Source: Molanna angustata
Lineage: Eukaryota > Arthropoda > Insecta > Trichoptera > Molannidae
Assembly: GCA_963576475.1 (NCBI GenBank)
Contig: OY754986.1
Location: forward strand, 12,592,493 to 12,656,492
Reading direction: 5' to 3'
Length of the DNA: 64,000 nucleotides
This document shows, in pieces, positions 20,971 to 32,787 of this stretch (positions are counted from its first letter, which is position 1; the number at the start of each line of letters is the position of its first letter). The notes below the pieces were generated by a model that saw only the letters and a program-made list of their open reading frames with translations, did not search any database and had not been told where the DNA came from. A program made the position numbers and the translations under genes.

Positions 20971-21757
20971 TGCGTGTATGCGACTATTCAAATATTTGAA
21001 ATCCAAAATGATTAAGGTATCAAGTATCGAATGAAGTTATGACTCACTGTCTAGCTAGCAGGACACAATATCTTACAAGTGTATATACCTACCTATGGAA
21101 AACACAATATCGGTTATAGATTGAATTGCTTATAGTATAATGTATGATTGTACATACATGTATTAAATTTCCTGATTCAAAACATACATTCATAATTAGA
21201 TATAGGTATATACGTACATAGTCCCCCATTTAAGGCTAAGAAACCTGCGGGAATATTGACGTCGTCATAATAAGCAGGTACCTACATACATAGGATCGTT
21301 CTTTAAGTTGGTACCACCGACGATATTGACGACGAGTTTATTTAGTCGGACATTGCCTTCTCTGGGTTACATATAATATTGTGCCTATGTACCACAACAT
21401 CCTATATTACGTAGGTATCGTATAATAATAATATCGACGCGCGGTTAAAAACGAAACCTGACTCACAACACTGACAAGGAAATGCGCACACGGTGACATT
21501 ACGACTTTCGCGAAATATTTCAAGCGCGTTCTATTTATGTATGTCATTTAAACATTTATTTACATAGAAAAAAATGAGAAAAGTTACAGAATGCAGTAAA
21601 TAAAATAAATTACAGAAGAAAGTAGTATCAAACAATAAATTAAGAAGCACTAGAAATAATATAATCAAAAATTAATACACGCGGAAAATAATAAAAATAA
21701 TTATTATTGGATTAATGGGACCACGCAATTCCTTACTTTTTTAGTTTTCACTTATAC
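20971..21757. other. Unannotated stretch
   Basis: No gene or shared repeat recognised. Confidence 0.5.
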
Positions 21758-22160
21758 GATTCGTCCTCATGTGAGCTTTGTGATAACCCTGAACAGACTT
21801 CTAAGCATATCTTATGGGAATGCACAAACTTTTCCGTGTCAACTTTCCGACGAGAACTCTACAACGATGTCCGAGGAAATTTCTTTGGACCCATTGGACA
21901 TGCGGACCTTGTAGCCACAAAGAGCAACTTTAGAGCTTTCAAGACTTTCTTTCTTAAATTCGGTGCACTCTTACCTTCACTATCAGTGAACAGTGAGCCA
22001 GTTGTCTCCACATGATTAGCTCTCTTTGGCACTTTAAGTGCAGTGTCTGCAAGGTTTTAGAGTTCTCCGGACTCTTCGTATGTTTTTGTGTGTTTTTTCA
22101 AGGGGCCGTTATTAGTCCCCATAAGCAGAACGGGTGGTAGTGAAGAAAGAATAAAAATAA
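21758..22160 (+). pseudogene. LINE family A (R1/I-like), C-terminal end
   Basis: An 85-codon frame (21758-22015) ends the polyprotein of a non-LTR retrotransposon. It shows the C-terminal zinc knuckle CELC...KHILWEC (C-x2-C-x8-H-x4-C) seen after the reverse transcriptase in R1/I/Jockey-type elements, followed by a ~60-residue tail. The 3' UTR contains TTTTAGAGTTCTCCGGACTC and ends with a GGGGCCGTTATTAGTCCCC hairpin and ACGGGTGGT. The copy has lost everything upstream. Other copies lie at 22190, 25375 and 55060/56298. Confidence 0.75.
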
Positions 22161-22189
22161 AATTTCAATAGATAATCACTTTTAACTGC

Positions 22190-22425
22190 CCATTTTTTTA
22201 TGAAATTGATACAACAGAGCAATTTCAGGGCTTTGAAGACTTTTTGTCTAAAATACGGTTCATTCTAATATCTTCACTTTCAGTGAACGGTGAGCCAGGT
22301 GTTTCCTCAAAATTAGCTCTCTTTGTCAGTTATTAGAGCTTAGGTTTTAAAGTTCTCCGGGCTCTTCTTATGCTCTTTCAGAGTTTTGCAAGGGCTCATA
22401 AGCAGAACGGGTGATGGTGGAGGAA
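22190..22425 (+). pseudogene. LINE family A, second 3' fragment
   Basis: Matches the last part of 21758-22160 (GAGCAATTTCAGGGCTTTGA, CAGTGAACGGTGAGCCAG, GTTCTCCGGGCTC, AGCAGAACGGGTG) with many substitutions. It lies directly downstream in the same orientation. Confidence 0.65.
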
Positions 22426-22840
22426 GAAAAAAAAATAAAATTGTTATATACTTGTTTTTTTCTCTCGAAAAATAAAATAATTAAACTTGTGTGTGTAACA
22501 AAATAAAATAAAAAAAAAACACACCAATATTCACAAAAACTATTACAAACTGCCTTATGAATTACAAAAGTCTGAATAATATATATTGAATGTCCACATT
22601 TTGGTGAAATTGAGTGAATGATACACATTTTGTAGAGATCGACTTTATCATTGATCTGTGAAAATATAGCATGTCCAATATGTCCATATACAATACAACA
22701 AAAGATAGTCAGTTTAAAAATGAATATTACAAGCAAATGTACCAGCTTTGTGAACATTCATATTGAGTTTTCTCAAAACTACAATAATGGACATACAATA
22801 TTTGTCCTGTTAGCCATCGATATAGGTATGAGACGAGAAA

Positions 22841-22970
22841 TATTACAGTTCTTAAAAGTCTCCAGGATGTGTCAACTTGCTATTGGGTGCGTGTGTTAAA
22901 TTAATACTTCACATATTAGTTACCTGTAAGTTACCCGAGAGCAATACAAGTTCAAATCAAATCAAAATAA
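22841..22970 (+). mobile_element. SINE family T3, 3' part
   Basis: AGTCTCCAGGATGTGTCAAC, TTGCTATTGGGTGCG, TAAATTAATA and TTACCTGTAAGTTACCCGAG match the T3 copy at 54605-54800. The head is absent. Confidence 0.65.
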
Positions 22971-23599
22971 AAGGTACATTTTTGCAAATTCAAAATTTCA
23001 TCCAATAAAAATTTCGTGAAAAACTGACATCGTTTTCGTGAAACACATTTCGACGTCTCTCGCGAATGTCACCGTGTCACAATTGACAACTTGGTGTACC
23101 TGAATATAACTGTGAGTTGGCAAATCATTCTTCCAGTTTCATGTCTGCGTTCTCGGTTATACAATACTATTAAAACCTTCTATTATTTATATGCTTATAG
23201 TATTGTTGTTATACGTTAGCAATAAACATTCCCAAGCAATTGTGATAGGTTGGTATTGTACAGTCATGATGCTGGGTTTATAGGCACCATTAGTTATTGG
23301 AACGTGCATATAAATATGATTATACATATGTATATGTATATACAAAATAATGATTATGTTTCGCATAATCAAATACAAAAGCTTATAATATTGATAAGAA
23401 TTCAAGAATACAACAGCTAGGGAAACTGGCATGTGTTGTGATGAATATCTTTTTAATACATCAAATAACAAATATGATGTACACAAAAACTAGAAAATAG
23501 AGGAGGTTTTTTTGGTTATGATTGTATCGGCTCTGGCTTCAATGGCATAGGTCATCATGGGTTTTACGCACGGTTGTAATTTCTGGTTTTACTTTCTGT
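22971..23599. other. Unannotated stretch
   Basis: No gene recognised; short TATATGTATA repeats near 23330. Confidence 0.5.
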
Positions 23600-23815
23600 G
23601 AGCATATGTTCATTTTTCCAGACAGTATCCCCGAGGCAGCCAGCTATTGCATTTTTCCGATTTATCATATTATATAATTATTATCTCACAATGTCCAGAC
23701 CAACAAATCAATTGAAAACTATGTCCTTTCCGGTAGTCGAACCCGGGGTCTTTGGCTTATGAGTCAAATACCTAACTATCTAACGATCTGAACTACGAAA
23801 GTTAATCACAGTGAA
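23600..23815 (-). mobile_element. SINE family T3 with tRNA-like head
   Basis: The minus-strand head (23815 down to ~23738) resembles a tRNA with a CAT anticodon-like triplet (GACTCATAAGCC) and box B CCGGGTTCGACTACC. The body (CATAGTTTTCAATTG, GGTCTGGACATTGTGAG) corresponds to the T3 body at 54660-54720. A shared body plus poor cloverleaf stems argue for a SINE over a tRNA-Met gene. Confidence 0.6.
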
Positions 23816-24031
23816 TATTCTGAGAATGATAATGCGATACGAGGCATGAGTTGCGAAATATATTTAAATGGGCTCGATATAAATTAATCACAACCCATCC
23901 GATTTAATCTCAGGCAAATTTACATTATACAATAGTACTTACATTATACTAAAGATGGCTCCAATATTATAATAACGAGCTAAAAGCAAGTTGTACCTAC
24001 TAGGAATAAATTCAGTAATATAAAACTAAAA

Positions 24032-24229
24032 GGCTGGGTTGTTTCAACAAAAATATCGGTAATAGTAAAGTTAAAATACTTTGATTTCATAAAATTGTTC
24101 AAAATTGTGTCGTTTGACGGCATTACATATCAATGAAACAACCAAAAGAAAGTTTTGAACAATTTTATGAAATCTGAGTATTTTAACTATACTATTACCT
24201 ACTGATAATTTTGTTGAAACAACCCAGCT
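24032..24229. mobile_element. Palindromic MITE-like element
   Basis: GGCTGGGTTGTTTCAACAAA at the left pairs with TTTGTTGAAACAACCCAGC at the right. Inner segments (TCATAAAATTGTTCAAAA versus TTTTGAACAATTTTATGA) also match, giving arms of ~78 bp around a ~45-base centre. A half copy lies at 31779-31830. Confidence 0.8.
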
Positions 24230-24332
24230 AAGTGTTATATATAAACGTGGTTCAAACATTGAATTACGGTTGAACCCCAATTTGATCACATTTATTATTT
24301 ATAAACATGGATCAAGAGTTGAAACGTGAGTT

Positions 24333-24500
24333 AGTAGGTTAGGTTAGGCTATGTTAAGTTATGTTAGGTAAAGTTAGGATAGGTTAGGTTAGGTTAGGTT
24401 AGGTTAGGTTAGGTTAGGTTAGGTTAGGTTAGGTTAAGTTAGGCTATGTTAAGTTATGTTAGGTTAGGTTAGGCTAGGTAAGGTTAGGTTAGGTTAGGTT
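24333..24500. repeat. Interstitial (TTAGG)n telomere-like tract
   Basis: A perfect run of TTAGG units at ~24384-24435 is flanked by units with substitutions (TTAAG, CTATG, ATGTT). TTAGG is the insect telomere repeat; the surrounding sequence is internal and degenerate. Confidence 0.85.
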
Positions 24501-25374
24501 GAATTAAAGTTGACACTGTAGGAACTTATCTATTTTGTCCGGGAAGAAATATAAATTGCCACATTGGGGCGGTTGAGGGTTAAACAGTTCCTTTAGTAAA
24601 AATATTCAAATAAAGAAGTTTGAACGGGTAGGCGTGCTCATCAACTTACGCGATTTCATCAATTTGACCAAGATGCACGTGCACTTAAAGTGCACGAAAT
24701 CGACTTACTCCTCCACATAGGTCCATAGATTCATTTTTAATTACCGCTATTTCCATTTCAAAATTACAACTAAACGATACCATTATTACGTTTTGTTTGT
24801 GCGGCTAACACACTAAACAAAATGCTCGTTAGCACAAGAAAATATATAGTTTTTGTTTCGTTACTCCATAAGCGTGTCGGTTCCACATGAGGACACCTTC
24901 TAAAACATCTGATGGATCGGTGATGCATGAATATTGAACCGGGGATAATAATGAAGCGACTGATAATATTATAATAACACACACGATCTGTATTGTACAA
25001 ATTATCTCATATAGAGTGCAACACGCATGAAGTGTGACCCAGATGGGTCAAAACTTTCAAACAAACGCCGTTCATATATGTGTCGAAACGCCGGATTTTG
25101 ATACAGTAGCGTGCGGTGGAGGTGGGGAACAGATCAAAATATTTCGGAGGTCACAGTTAAATTTATTCAAATATCTGAACAAAAGGTACTAAAGCGATTT
25201 TATTTGTTGGTAATAGTAACAGTTTAGGTATAGTCGATTCAGAGTAACTACCCGAATCGACTACAAGGTAGATTTCATTGAAACTCATTGAATTCAATTT
25301 AATTGAGCATCCACAAGTTTTTTTAACAAACTTTTTAACATCTCCATAGAGATTTCTTTTGAAAGTTCTATATA
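24501..25374. other. Unannotated stretch
   Basis: No gene. A short hairpin, AGTCGATTCA with GAATCGACT, lies at 25223-25262. Confidence 0.5.
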
Positions 25375-25735
25375 TTGGGCATGCAGATTAAGTGGTCTTG
25401 AAGAAGAATTTAATAGCCTTCAAATTTTTTTGCCATGGTAATAGTGCCCTTCTATCTGCTGAATAAAAAAAATAGAAATTCTAGAGTGTCCTTGGTCAAC
25501 TCTCTGATGCCCAGTTTTATAGTCACAGGCTTGAAGTAATCTCGCGACAATCCATGTCTGTGAATATTATTTTCACCAACGTTGATTGATATTTTTTGCA
25601 CAATTGTGCCGAGACCACGAGTCTAGAGGAGCTTCTAGAGCTACTCTTCGTGCCATGCATTCTTTGTCATTCTTACTAGCGTTCTGCGAAGGGGCCGTTT
25701 TCAGTCCCCATATGTTGAGCGGGTGGAAGTGGGTA
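25375..25735 (+). pseudogene. LINE family A, degraded 3' fragment
   Basis: TTGGGCATGCAGATT and a CTTCAAATTTTTTTG-type stretch correspond to the GHADLV and FKTFFLKF region of 21758-22160. The end, GGGGCCGTTTTCAGTCCCC plus GAGCGGGTGG, matches the family's 3' terminus. No intact frame remains. Confidence 0.55.
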
Positions 25736-26324
25736 TAAGTATTTTAATAATGAGAAACTGATCGTTTAAAAATAAGCTGAAAAACATTATTGTCATCTAT
25801 GAAGTAACGAAGAAACCTTTTTGTAACGCCATCTATTGAGAAATTGGATTTTGTAAACAATGAAAGCAACAGTCCTTATACATGAGGGGTCGATGCTTTC
25901 GCACAGATGTGTCATTATTTATTTTTCGCAATCAATCTTTCTGCTGTTGTAACAAAATATTATCTAATTTATTCAAAATTTGTAATCTGTTTGGTTTAAA
26001 TAAATTGTCTATTGACAATAAGCCCGCCAATATATTTGTTTGTAAAAATAAATTCATAAATATGACATGTAAATGACCTGCAAGGCTCTAACCAGGGGAC
26101 CGTTGCAAAATGCTTGATTTGTCCTTCACCACACCGGACATGCGTACAAAAATAGAATCGAATGACATAACACCAGGTACCTAGAGCACACCACATAATA
26201 TATACATATTATTAATGATTCATGAAATGATAATAATCAACATAAATTAAATTTCACGATTTGACCTTTTAAACTTTCGACAGCCATGATCTGCCGAACG
26301 CCGCCGTCGACAGGCGGAGGCTGG
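25736..26324. other. Unannotated stretch with a shared repeat word
   Basis: Bases 25787-25850 are the reverse complement of the loop of the foldback element at 42893-43360 (GGTTTCTTCGTTACTTCATAG region). The rest is unrecognised. Confidence 0.5.
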
Positions 26325-26600
26325 AAAAAAATAACAATCATACCAATTGCAAATTGTTTTCAACGCATCCGTATTTTTTGTTGAGCACAAACCATACAAT
26401 ATGACATTTATTCAACACTTTTTGTACAAAATTAACAATCATACCAATTGCAAATTTAACACCTTTTTTACAAAAGGACAAAATTATACCAATTGTAAAT
26501 TATAATAAAACATTTATTTAACACTTCTTGAAAAAAAATAACATTCATACCTTGAAAAAAAAATAACAATCATAATTGACTACTTGAAAATGTACTTAGC
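26325..26600. repeat. Degenerate AT-rich repeat block
   Basis: AACAATCATACCAATTGCAAATT-like words recur at ~26332, 26432 and 26555. The longer unit with TTTCAACGCATCCGTATTTTT reappears at 27716-27860, on the other side of family-H copy D. Confidence 0.65.
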
Positions 26601-26677
26601 ACGAAACCGGTTGTAGGTTGTTGTCTTAAATAAATAGTGGAATTGATTCTAAACAAGTTTTTTTATTTTTATTTATT

Positions 26678-27711
26678 ACTAGTTGCATGTAACACATGAG
26701 ATCCAACTGTCGATAGCGATAGTATGTATAGTTGAAGAATATGTACCAAACTATAAACCCATAAATACAAATTATTGAATATTGTCAGATATTTTGTTTT
26801 CTATACAACATATGAAGGTATGTATGTCAAGATAGGATAGTATGGAGGAAGGTCCTTTTTTCCTACCCAGAATATGAAAATAGCATGATGGTATGTATGT
26901 ATGTTTGGAGATGAAGTATCAAACTATTAAGTCTTCTTACATATTGTGTATAGGCGACTGCCATACAAAATGTATGAAGCAATGTCGTCACTAAATTCAA
27001 TTTTTAAAAAAATTGAGATCTTCTACTACAATGCTAATATTTTTTATAGAAAATTCAATTATCTAGTTGGGGTGTTTCGGCTTTTTTCGATAATTGTAAA
27101 AGTTTTGGAAAAATAGGCAGTTAAACTCATAAATTTATCATAAAAAAATATTTTTCTTAATAAAAAATGTTTGAGAAACCCTGGAATTTTTTTGAATTAA
27201 TTAATTTGAGATTTTGTATTTGTCTATATTTGTACCAATTTTCAGCGTTCTAGCTTTTATGGTTTCTGAGATATATGGAAAAATAAAGTAAAAATTCAAA
27301 AGTTGATAACCCCTGACTAAAAGAAAAATTCGAAAATCTGAGTATAAAAGTTTTGTAAGCCTATAACTCTATATATTCTGAATTTTTGGGCTCTGTAAAT
27401 TGAGCGGATCAAAAGTTATAAGGGGGGGGGGACACACACACAGACACACACACACACACACAGACATACACACACACAGACACACACACACACACACACA
27501 CAGACACACGAAATTTTCTACTCCGAATTCTGAGTAAATCCGTGTATGGAACATATATGCTGCGAAGCCTCTAAGTTGGTGTTTTTTGACTTCAAAGTTG
27601 GAAAAGCCGTGAAAAAAGTAGACCTCTCCATACAATTCTCGCGTATTCTGGCTTGATACATTGTCGATATGTTAAGAGAACAAAGTTCTCCTGAACAAAT
27701 CGATAGTTGGA
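26678..27711 (+). mobile_element. Family H, complete copy D
   Basis: 1,034 bp with the full set of family landmarks: ACTAGTTGCATGTAACACATG, TCCAACTGTCGATAG, a central (AC)n block (27433-27508), hairpin GAGAACAAAGTTCTC and terminal ATCGATAGTTGGA. It is inserted within the repeat block listed on either side. No ORF other than composition artefacts over (AC)n. Confidence 0.85.
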
Positions 27712-27715
27712 AAAA

Positions 27716-27860
27716 TATTAATTAACAATCATACCAATTGCAAATTGTGTTCAACGCATCCGTATTTTTTATTTCATCATTTTTGTTGATCACAAACCAT
27801 ACAATAAAACATTTATTTAACATTTTTTGTACAAAAATTAATTTTGTCAAAAGTTAAAAA
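27716..27860. repeat. AT-rich repeat unit, second part
   Basis: Repeats the unit seen at 26325-26460 (ATACCAATTGCAAATTGTG, CAACGCATCCGTATTTTTT, ACAAACCATACAATA, TTTTTTGTACAAAA). Confidence 0.65.
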
Positions 27861-28189
27861 CACTTCTTTAGTTTTTTCCTTCTGACAACACTAAGAAATC
27901 TGCCATTTGCGTCCTAGTTTGGATATTTTTGACATTTAAAGTTATTTTCGCTCTGTTTCGGTATTATTCATATTAAAATTATATACGCATGCATGGATTT
28001 TTAATTTCTGTTCACTGTTTCGTTATTATACATATTTAAATTCGTTCATTTCCGTGTGCAGACCATATATGCTGTATTGCAATTATATAAGAAATGACAA
28101 TCAATCTAACCTCAAAGTGTTTAGCGGCTCAACGAATAATAACATCCATATGATTCAAATAAATGTTACATTTATTTTTTGTTTCACAA

Positions 28190-28232
28190 ATAGTTCGGGC
28201 AGGTCAACGTCTGTCGGGTCCGCTAGTATAAG
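28190..28232 (+). other. Possible Helitron 3' end relic
   Basis: AACGTCTGTCGGGTCCGCTAGT resembles GTCGGGTCxGCTAGT ends that I associate with lepidopteran Helitrons (terminal CTAG then T). I cannot see a convincing 5' partner, so this is tentative. Confidence 0.25.
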
Positions 28233-29041
28233 TATAATTATTAATACTGTTTGAACCACTGTTACTTTTGATCTAACGAACCGTCTCAAGACAAAATACG
28301 TGGTCTTAATTTTGACAGTTGCGAATTAATATTTTGAGAGGCATCTGCGCATTAAGGAATGCATTGAGATCACAAGTGAAACTCAACAAGTTTTCGAGGT
28401 GGACCAAGGAAAGCCGTTTATATGCATATAAATACTTACGTTCATCGGAAGTGGGGCAACTGCATTCATTTGGGGTGCTTTGGAGAAACTTCCTCATTCA
28501 GTTGCCGGGCTGGTTAAAAAAATAATTTGAACCGAATCGAAAAATTACCATATTATCTTGTCTTCCAGTTCAGGTTTAGTGTGAAATGGAGAGATTGGCC
28601 GGGGAGGAGATGCGAAAGGAAATTTCGATGGTTTAGAATTTCAAAACCAAAATTCCATTTAAAATACGACGTATTTTTGGATGGGTTCGGAATGAATGTT
28701 GATGCAGATATTTTCGAGGAAAGCTTACCGGTCTCAAAAAGAAGTTATAGATCTTCTTATTTAGTTGTCAACTTATATAGCTGCAGTCGATCTACTGCCA
28801 CGTTTGTTTTTCCTTCTATTTTTTTATTAGCAATATTTCACTGAAGCTTTGATACATCTATTTCTTTGTGTGAACAATATTATTTTAATTATTCTTTTAT
28901 CCATGTTAGTTGGGCACATTATAACGTTTTTTCAGTAAATTAACATTTTGGTTTTAGGTACTATTTGCACCATTATTATTGTTAATTTTATTATAATATA
29001 CAGTTTATAAGGTGTCTTATTCTTTTTTATCTATTCTTTTT
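28233..29041. other. Unassigned stretch with short frames
   Basis: A plus-strand frame at 28527-28844 (105 codons) and a minus-strand frame at 28306-28497 show no family I recognise. They lack known motifs and may be decayed repeat sequence or chance. Confidence 0.4.
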
Positions 29042-30411
29042 TATCTGAATCTATACTTTTATCAATGTCTATATTTTTATCTGATTCTATATTTTTATCT
29101 GTATCTATATTTTTATCTGTGTCTATATTTTTATCTGTATCTATATTTTTATCTGTGTCTATATTTTTATCTGTGTCTATATTTTTATCTGTGTCTATAT
29201 TTTTATCTGTGTCTATATTTTTATCTGTGTCTATATTTTTATCTGTGTCTATATTTTTATCTGTGTCTATATTTTTATCTGTGTCTATATTTTTATCTGT
29301 GTCTATATTTTTATCTGTATCTATATTTTTATCTGTGTCTATATTTTTATCTGTGTCTATATTTTTATCTGTGTCTATATTTTTATCTGTATCTATATTT
29401 TTATCTGTGTCTATATTTTTATCTGTGTCTATATTTTTATCTGTATCTATATTTTTATCTGTGTCTATATTTTTATCTGTATCTATATTTTTATCTGTGT
29501 CTATATTTTTATCTGTGTCTATATTTTTATCTGTATCTATATTTTTATCTGTGTCTATATTTTTATCTGTATCTATATTTTTATCTGTGTCTATATTTTT
29601 ATCTGTGTCTATATTTTTATCTGTATCTATATTTTTATCTGTGTCTATATTTTTATCTGTATCTATATTTTTATCTGTGTCTATATTTTTACCTGCTTTT
29701 ATATTTTTATCTGTGTCTATATTTTTATCTGTGTCTATATTTTTATCTGTATCTATATTTTTATCTGTGTCTATATTTTTATCTGTATCTATATTTTTAT
29801 CTGTGTCTATATTTTTATCTGTATCTATATTTTTATCTGTGTCTATATTTTTATCTGTGTCTATATTTTTATCTGTATCTATATTTTTATCTGTGTCTAT
29901 ATTTTTACCTGCTTTTATATTTTTATCTGTGTCTATATTTTTATCTGTGTCTATATTTTTATCTGTATCTATATTTTTATCTGTGTCTATATTTTTATCT
30001 GTGTCTATATTTTTACCTGCTTTTATATTTTTATCTGTGTCTATATTTTTATCTGCGTCTATATTTGTATCTGATTCTATATTTTTATCTGTATCTATAT
30101 TTTTATCTGTGTCTATATTTTTATCTGTGTCTATATTTTTATCTGTATCTATATTTTTATCTGTGTCTATATTTTTACCTGCTTTTATATTTTTATCTGT
30201 GTCTATATTTTTATCTGTGTCTATATTTTTATCTGTATCTATATTTTTATCTGTGTCTATATTTTTATCTGTGTCTATATTTTTATCTGTGTCTATATTT
30301 TTACCTGCTTTTATATTTTTATCTGTGTCTATATTTTTATCTGCGTCTATATTTGTATCTGATTCTATATTTTTATCTGTATCTATATTTTTATCTGGTT
30401 CTATATTTTAA
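29042..30411 (+). repeat. 18-bp minisatellite (about 76 units)
   Basis: Unit TCTATATTTTTATCTGTG, alternating with a TGTA-ending form. A third form (ACCTGCTTTTATA) occurs at 29691, 29907, 30015, 30177 and 30303, all in 18-bp register. The GCGTCTATATTTGTATCTGAT variant occurs at ~30051 and ~30339. Because 18 is a multiple of three, two plus-strand frames stay open for over 440 codons; these are periodic artefacts, not proteins. The array lies upstream of a LINE-like 3' tail. Confidence 0.95.
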
Positions 30412-30439
30412 TCTGTTTGTAATTTATTATTTTTAATAT

Positions 30440-30510
30440 TGTAACAAGTAGATACCTAAATGGCTTATGCCATATATTGTGTAAATGAATAAATAAATAA
30501 AATTGAAACA
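30440..30510 (+). repeat. LINE-like 3' tail with hairpin
   Basis: AATGGCTTATGCCATAT forms a small hairpin and is followed by GTAAATGAATAAATAAATAA. This layout (hairpin, AATAAA, ATAA repeats) is like the tails at 33390-33490 and 45180-45315. Confidence 0.45.
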
Positions 30511-31778
30511 GAACTCAACACTAATAACTATAAAAAAGTACACTTTGTTAACAAAGGGAATTTATTTTCGAAAAGCAAATACTTTACTTCTATATAAATG
30601 TGGCATAAATATCCGATTTATTTTAAAACGTTGAATGCGTTTGGGATACTCATTCTACCTCGCTTTATGAACCAATCTCCTCGCTTAAAGCCGTAGCTGT
30701 CATTTTACCATTGTGAAAGCATAGCTCTCCACCATTCTACAATAGTGGATATTAAGAATGAAACAACGCAAGAGTAGATAATAATGGAGCAGTAAGTATA
30801 GTGGGCATTGCAGTTTGACCTATACAAGTTGCAAAGGTATTTTAGCCTAAGGACGTAATCAACGCACACATCACCGGTTCTGCAAATGCCCCAATATTTG
30901 GTTATATAGTTCCGAGAAGCGACATCACCTACTCAAAACTTGCTCGCATAGCCTTGTATTTTCCTCGTCTTCTCGAAAAGCACACACCTTACAGGGCCGA
31001 ATCCGAGCAGTGTTCAAAAAATGGGGTGGCACTGGAGTGTAGATAAAATGGAGACGTCAAAAAGTATGATCATAAAAATTCCCTTAAGAGGGCATATAAA
31101 CCTAAACACCCCAATTTGAAATAAAATTTCTCAAATATGTTAAACAGTGTGTTTCTAAAAAAAGTGTTTTCAACATTTCTCTAGTGAATATTTTTCACAA
31201 AATTGTAACATTCAGCATAAATTCCCCTAAAAATATCCTTTTTTACAGCATTTTTTTAATAACTCCATATGGAGTACATAGTGGATTATGATTAATAAAA
31301 ACAAAAGTCTCTTAATATAGCGCTGGCAAAAGTGTCACACACAGATTTTTCGGCCTTTCTAAAGACCAGTTTCCAAATATCTGAATCGATCAGTCACACA
31401 ATATTTGGACGGTAATGCATTGCAAAGTTGCACAAAAAAAATTAAACTCAACGTGGTCGTCTAAATAATTTAGCACAGATTAACCTACATGATGTGTTGG
31501 CTAGAAAACGATATAAAAAATTAGCGTGAAAAAAAAAGACACAAGCGTGAGAAATGTAATTTTCCTTAAATTTCGTCAAATTAGTCAAAGTGCACTTTAA
31601 TGTGTTGGCACAAAAAAAAACAGGTGCTGGAAAAAAAGTGTTTTAATCCCATATAAAATTAATACAAAAAATCATTCAAATGTGATGATAATCAAAGAAT
31701 GTTTATTTTATATAAAAACTTAAATAAAGGAATCTTCACTAAAAAGGAATCAAAACTAAAATAAAGGAATGGTTCTTA
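30511..31778. other. Unannotated stretch with a shared repeat
   Basis: Bases ~31080-31200 recur inverted at 53180-53310 (AAACACCCCAATTTGAAAT, CAAATATGTTAAACAGTGTG). Nothing else recognised. Confidence 0.5.
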
Positions 31779-31830
31779 GGCTGGGTTATTTCAACAAAAT
31801 TATCAGTAAAAGTATAGTTAAAATACCTAT
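31779..31830 (+). repeat. Half copy of the MITE at 24032
   Basis: GGCTGGGTTATTTCAACAAA followed by ATTATCAGTAAAAGTATAG matches one arm of 24032-24229. Confidence 0.65.
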
Positions 31831-32149
31831 ACAATTACTGATACTTTTATTGGAGAATCACACCCGTAGCATCAGGTAGGCACTATGCAGAGGAGATTTT
31901 TCACCAATAGCTTTCGACCTCATACTTCTATTTATTTCCATTGCTGTTGTGATATTATCACTTTTTATGTATGATTGATGTTGGCACCAACTAATACAGT
32001 GCCACTGTCTCGAGATGCATTGGCCCTGGCACAGGTTTTATTTGGCTAGTGGGGCAATGCAAAAGTAAATAAATAAATAAATAAATAAAAAATACTTTAT
32101 AAAACGAAAAAAAAACGTTTTATATTCTTTCAACAAAATAATTATATAA

Positions 32150-32512
32150 TTTTGCTGCACATTTTTGTACATAATATTAACAAATTTAGTGCACATTTTT
32201 GTACATATTATAAACAAAATTACTGCACATTTTTGTACATAATATGAACAACTTTACTGCACATTTTGTACATAATATTAACAAATTTAGTGCAAATTTT
32301 TGAACATAATATTAACAAATTTAGTGCATATTTTTGTACATAATATTAAAAAATTTAGTGCACATTTTTGTACATAATATAATCAAATTTACTGCTCATT
32401 TTTGTACATAATATTAACAAATTTACTGCACATTTTTGTACATAATATAAACAAATTTAGTGCACATTTTTGTACATAATATTGGCAACTTTACTGCACA
32501 TTTTGTACATAA
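32150..32512. repeat. 34-bp tandem repeat (about 11 units)
   Basis: Units built of GCACATTTTTGTACATAATA plus TTAACAAATTTAGT, with small indels. Each contains the palindromic TGTACA word. No coding meaning. Confidence 0.9.
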
Positions 32513-32787
32513 TATAAATTTGTTCGTTCTCTTCAAGCCAAAGTTTTTGGTATATCATGTATCTAGATGGTTGAACTACATATTTGTATTTGAAGCTATA
32601 TCGTTGCGTTAATTGCATTTTATCTTTCTGTACAATGTCGGACTCATTGACCAACGGCAATTTCATTCAACCAACCAACATGCAGTGTGTACTATGTATT
32701 TACATATGTATCGGCTTGATAATTATTTTAAGGAAGAGAATATTATGTAACAAAACAGCCGTATGAAAATATATACATACATACCAT

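Noticed and set aside
23738..23815. tRNA-Met gene (CAT triplet)
   Set aside because: Stems are poor and the downstream body matches SINE family T3.
24333..24500. True chromosome end
   Set aside because: TTAGG units are short, mutated and flanked on both sides by ordinary repeat-rich DNA.
28527..28844. Possible 105-residue gene
   Set aside because: No recognised domain or supporting context; likely chance or decayed repeat.
29012..30436. Two plus-strand ORFs of 474 and 448 codons with six-residue repeats
   Set aside because: They result from an 18-bp repeat (a multiple of three) without stop words in two frames; hydrophobic repeat peptides with no start context or flanking gene signals.
32150..32512. 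CRISPR-like array
   Set aside because: Units are contiguous tandem copies with no unique spacers, and the genome is eukaryotic.
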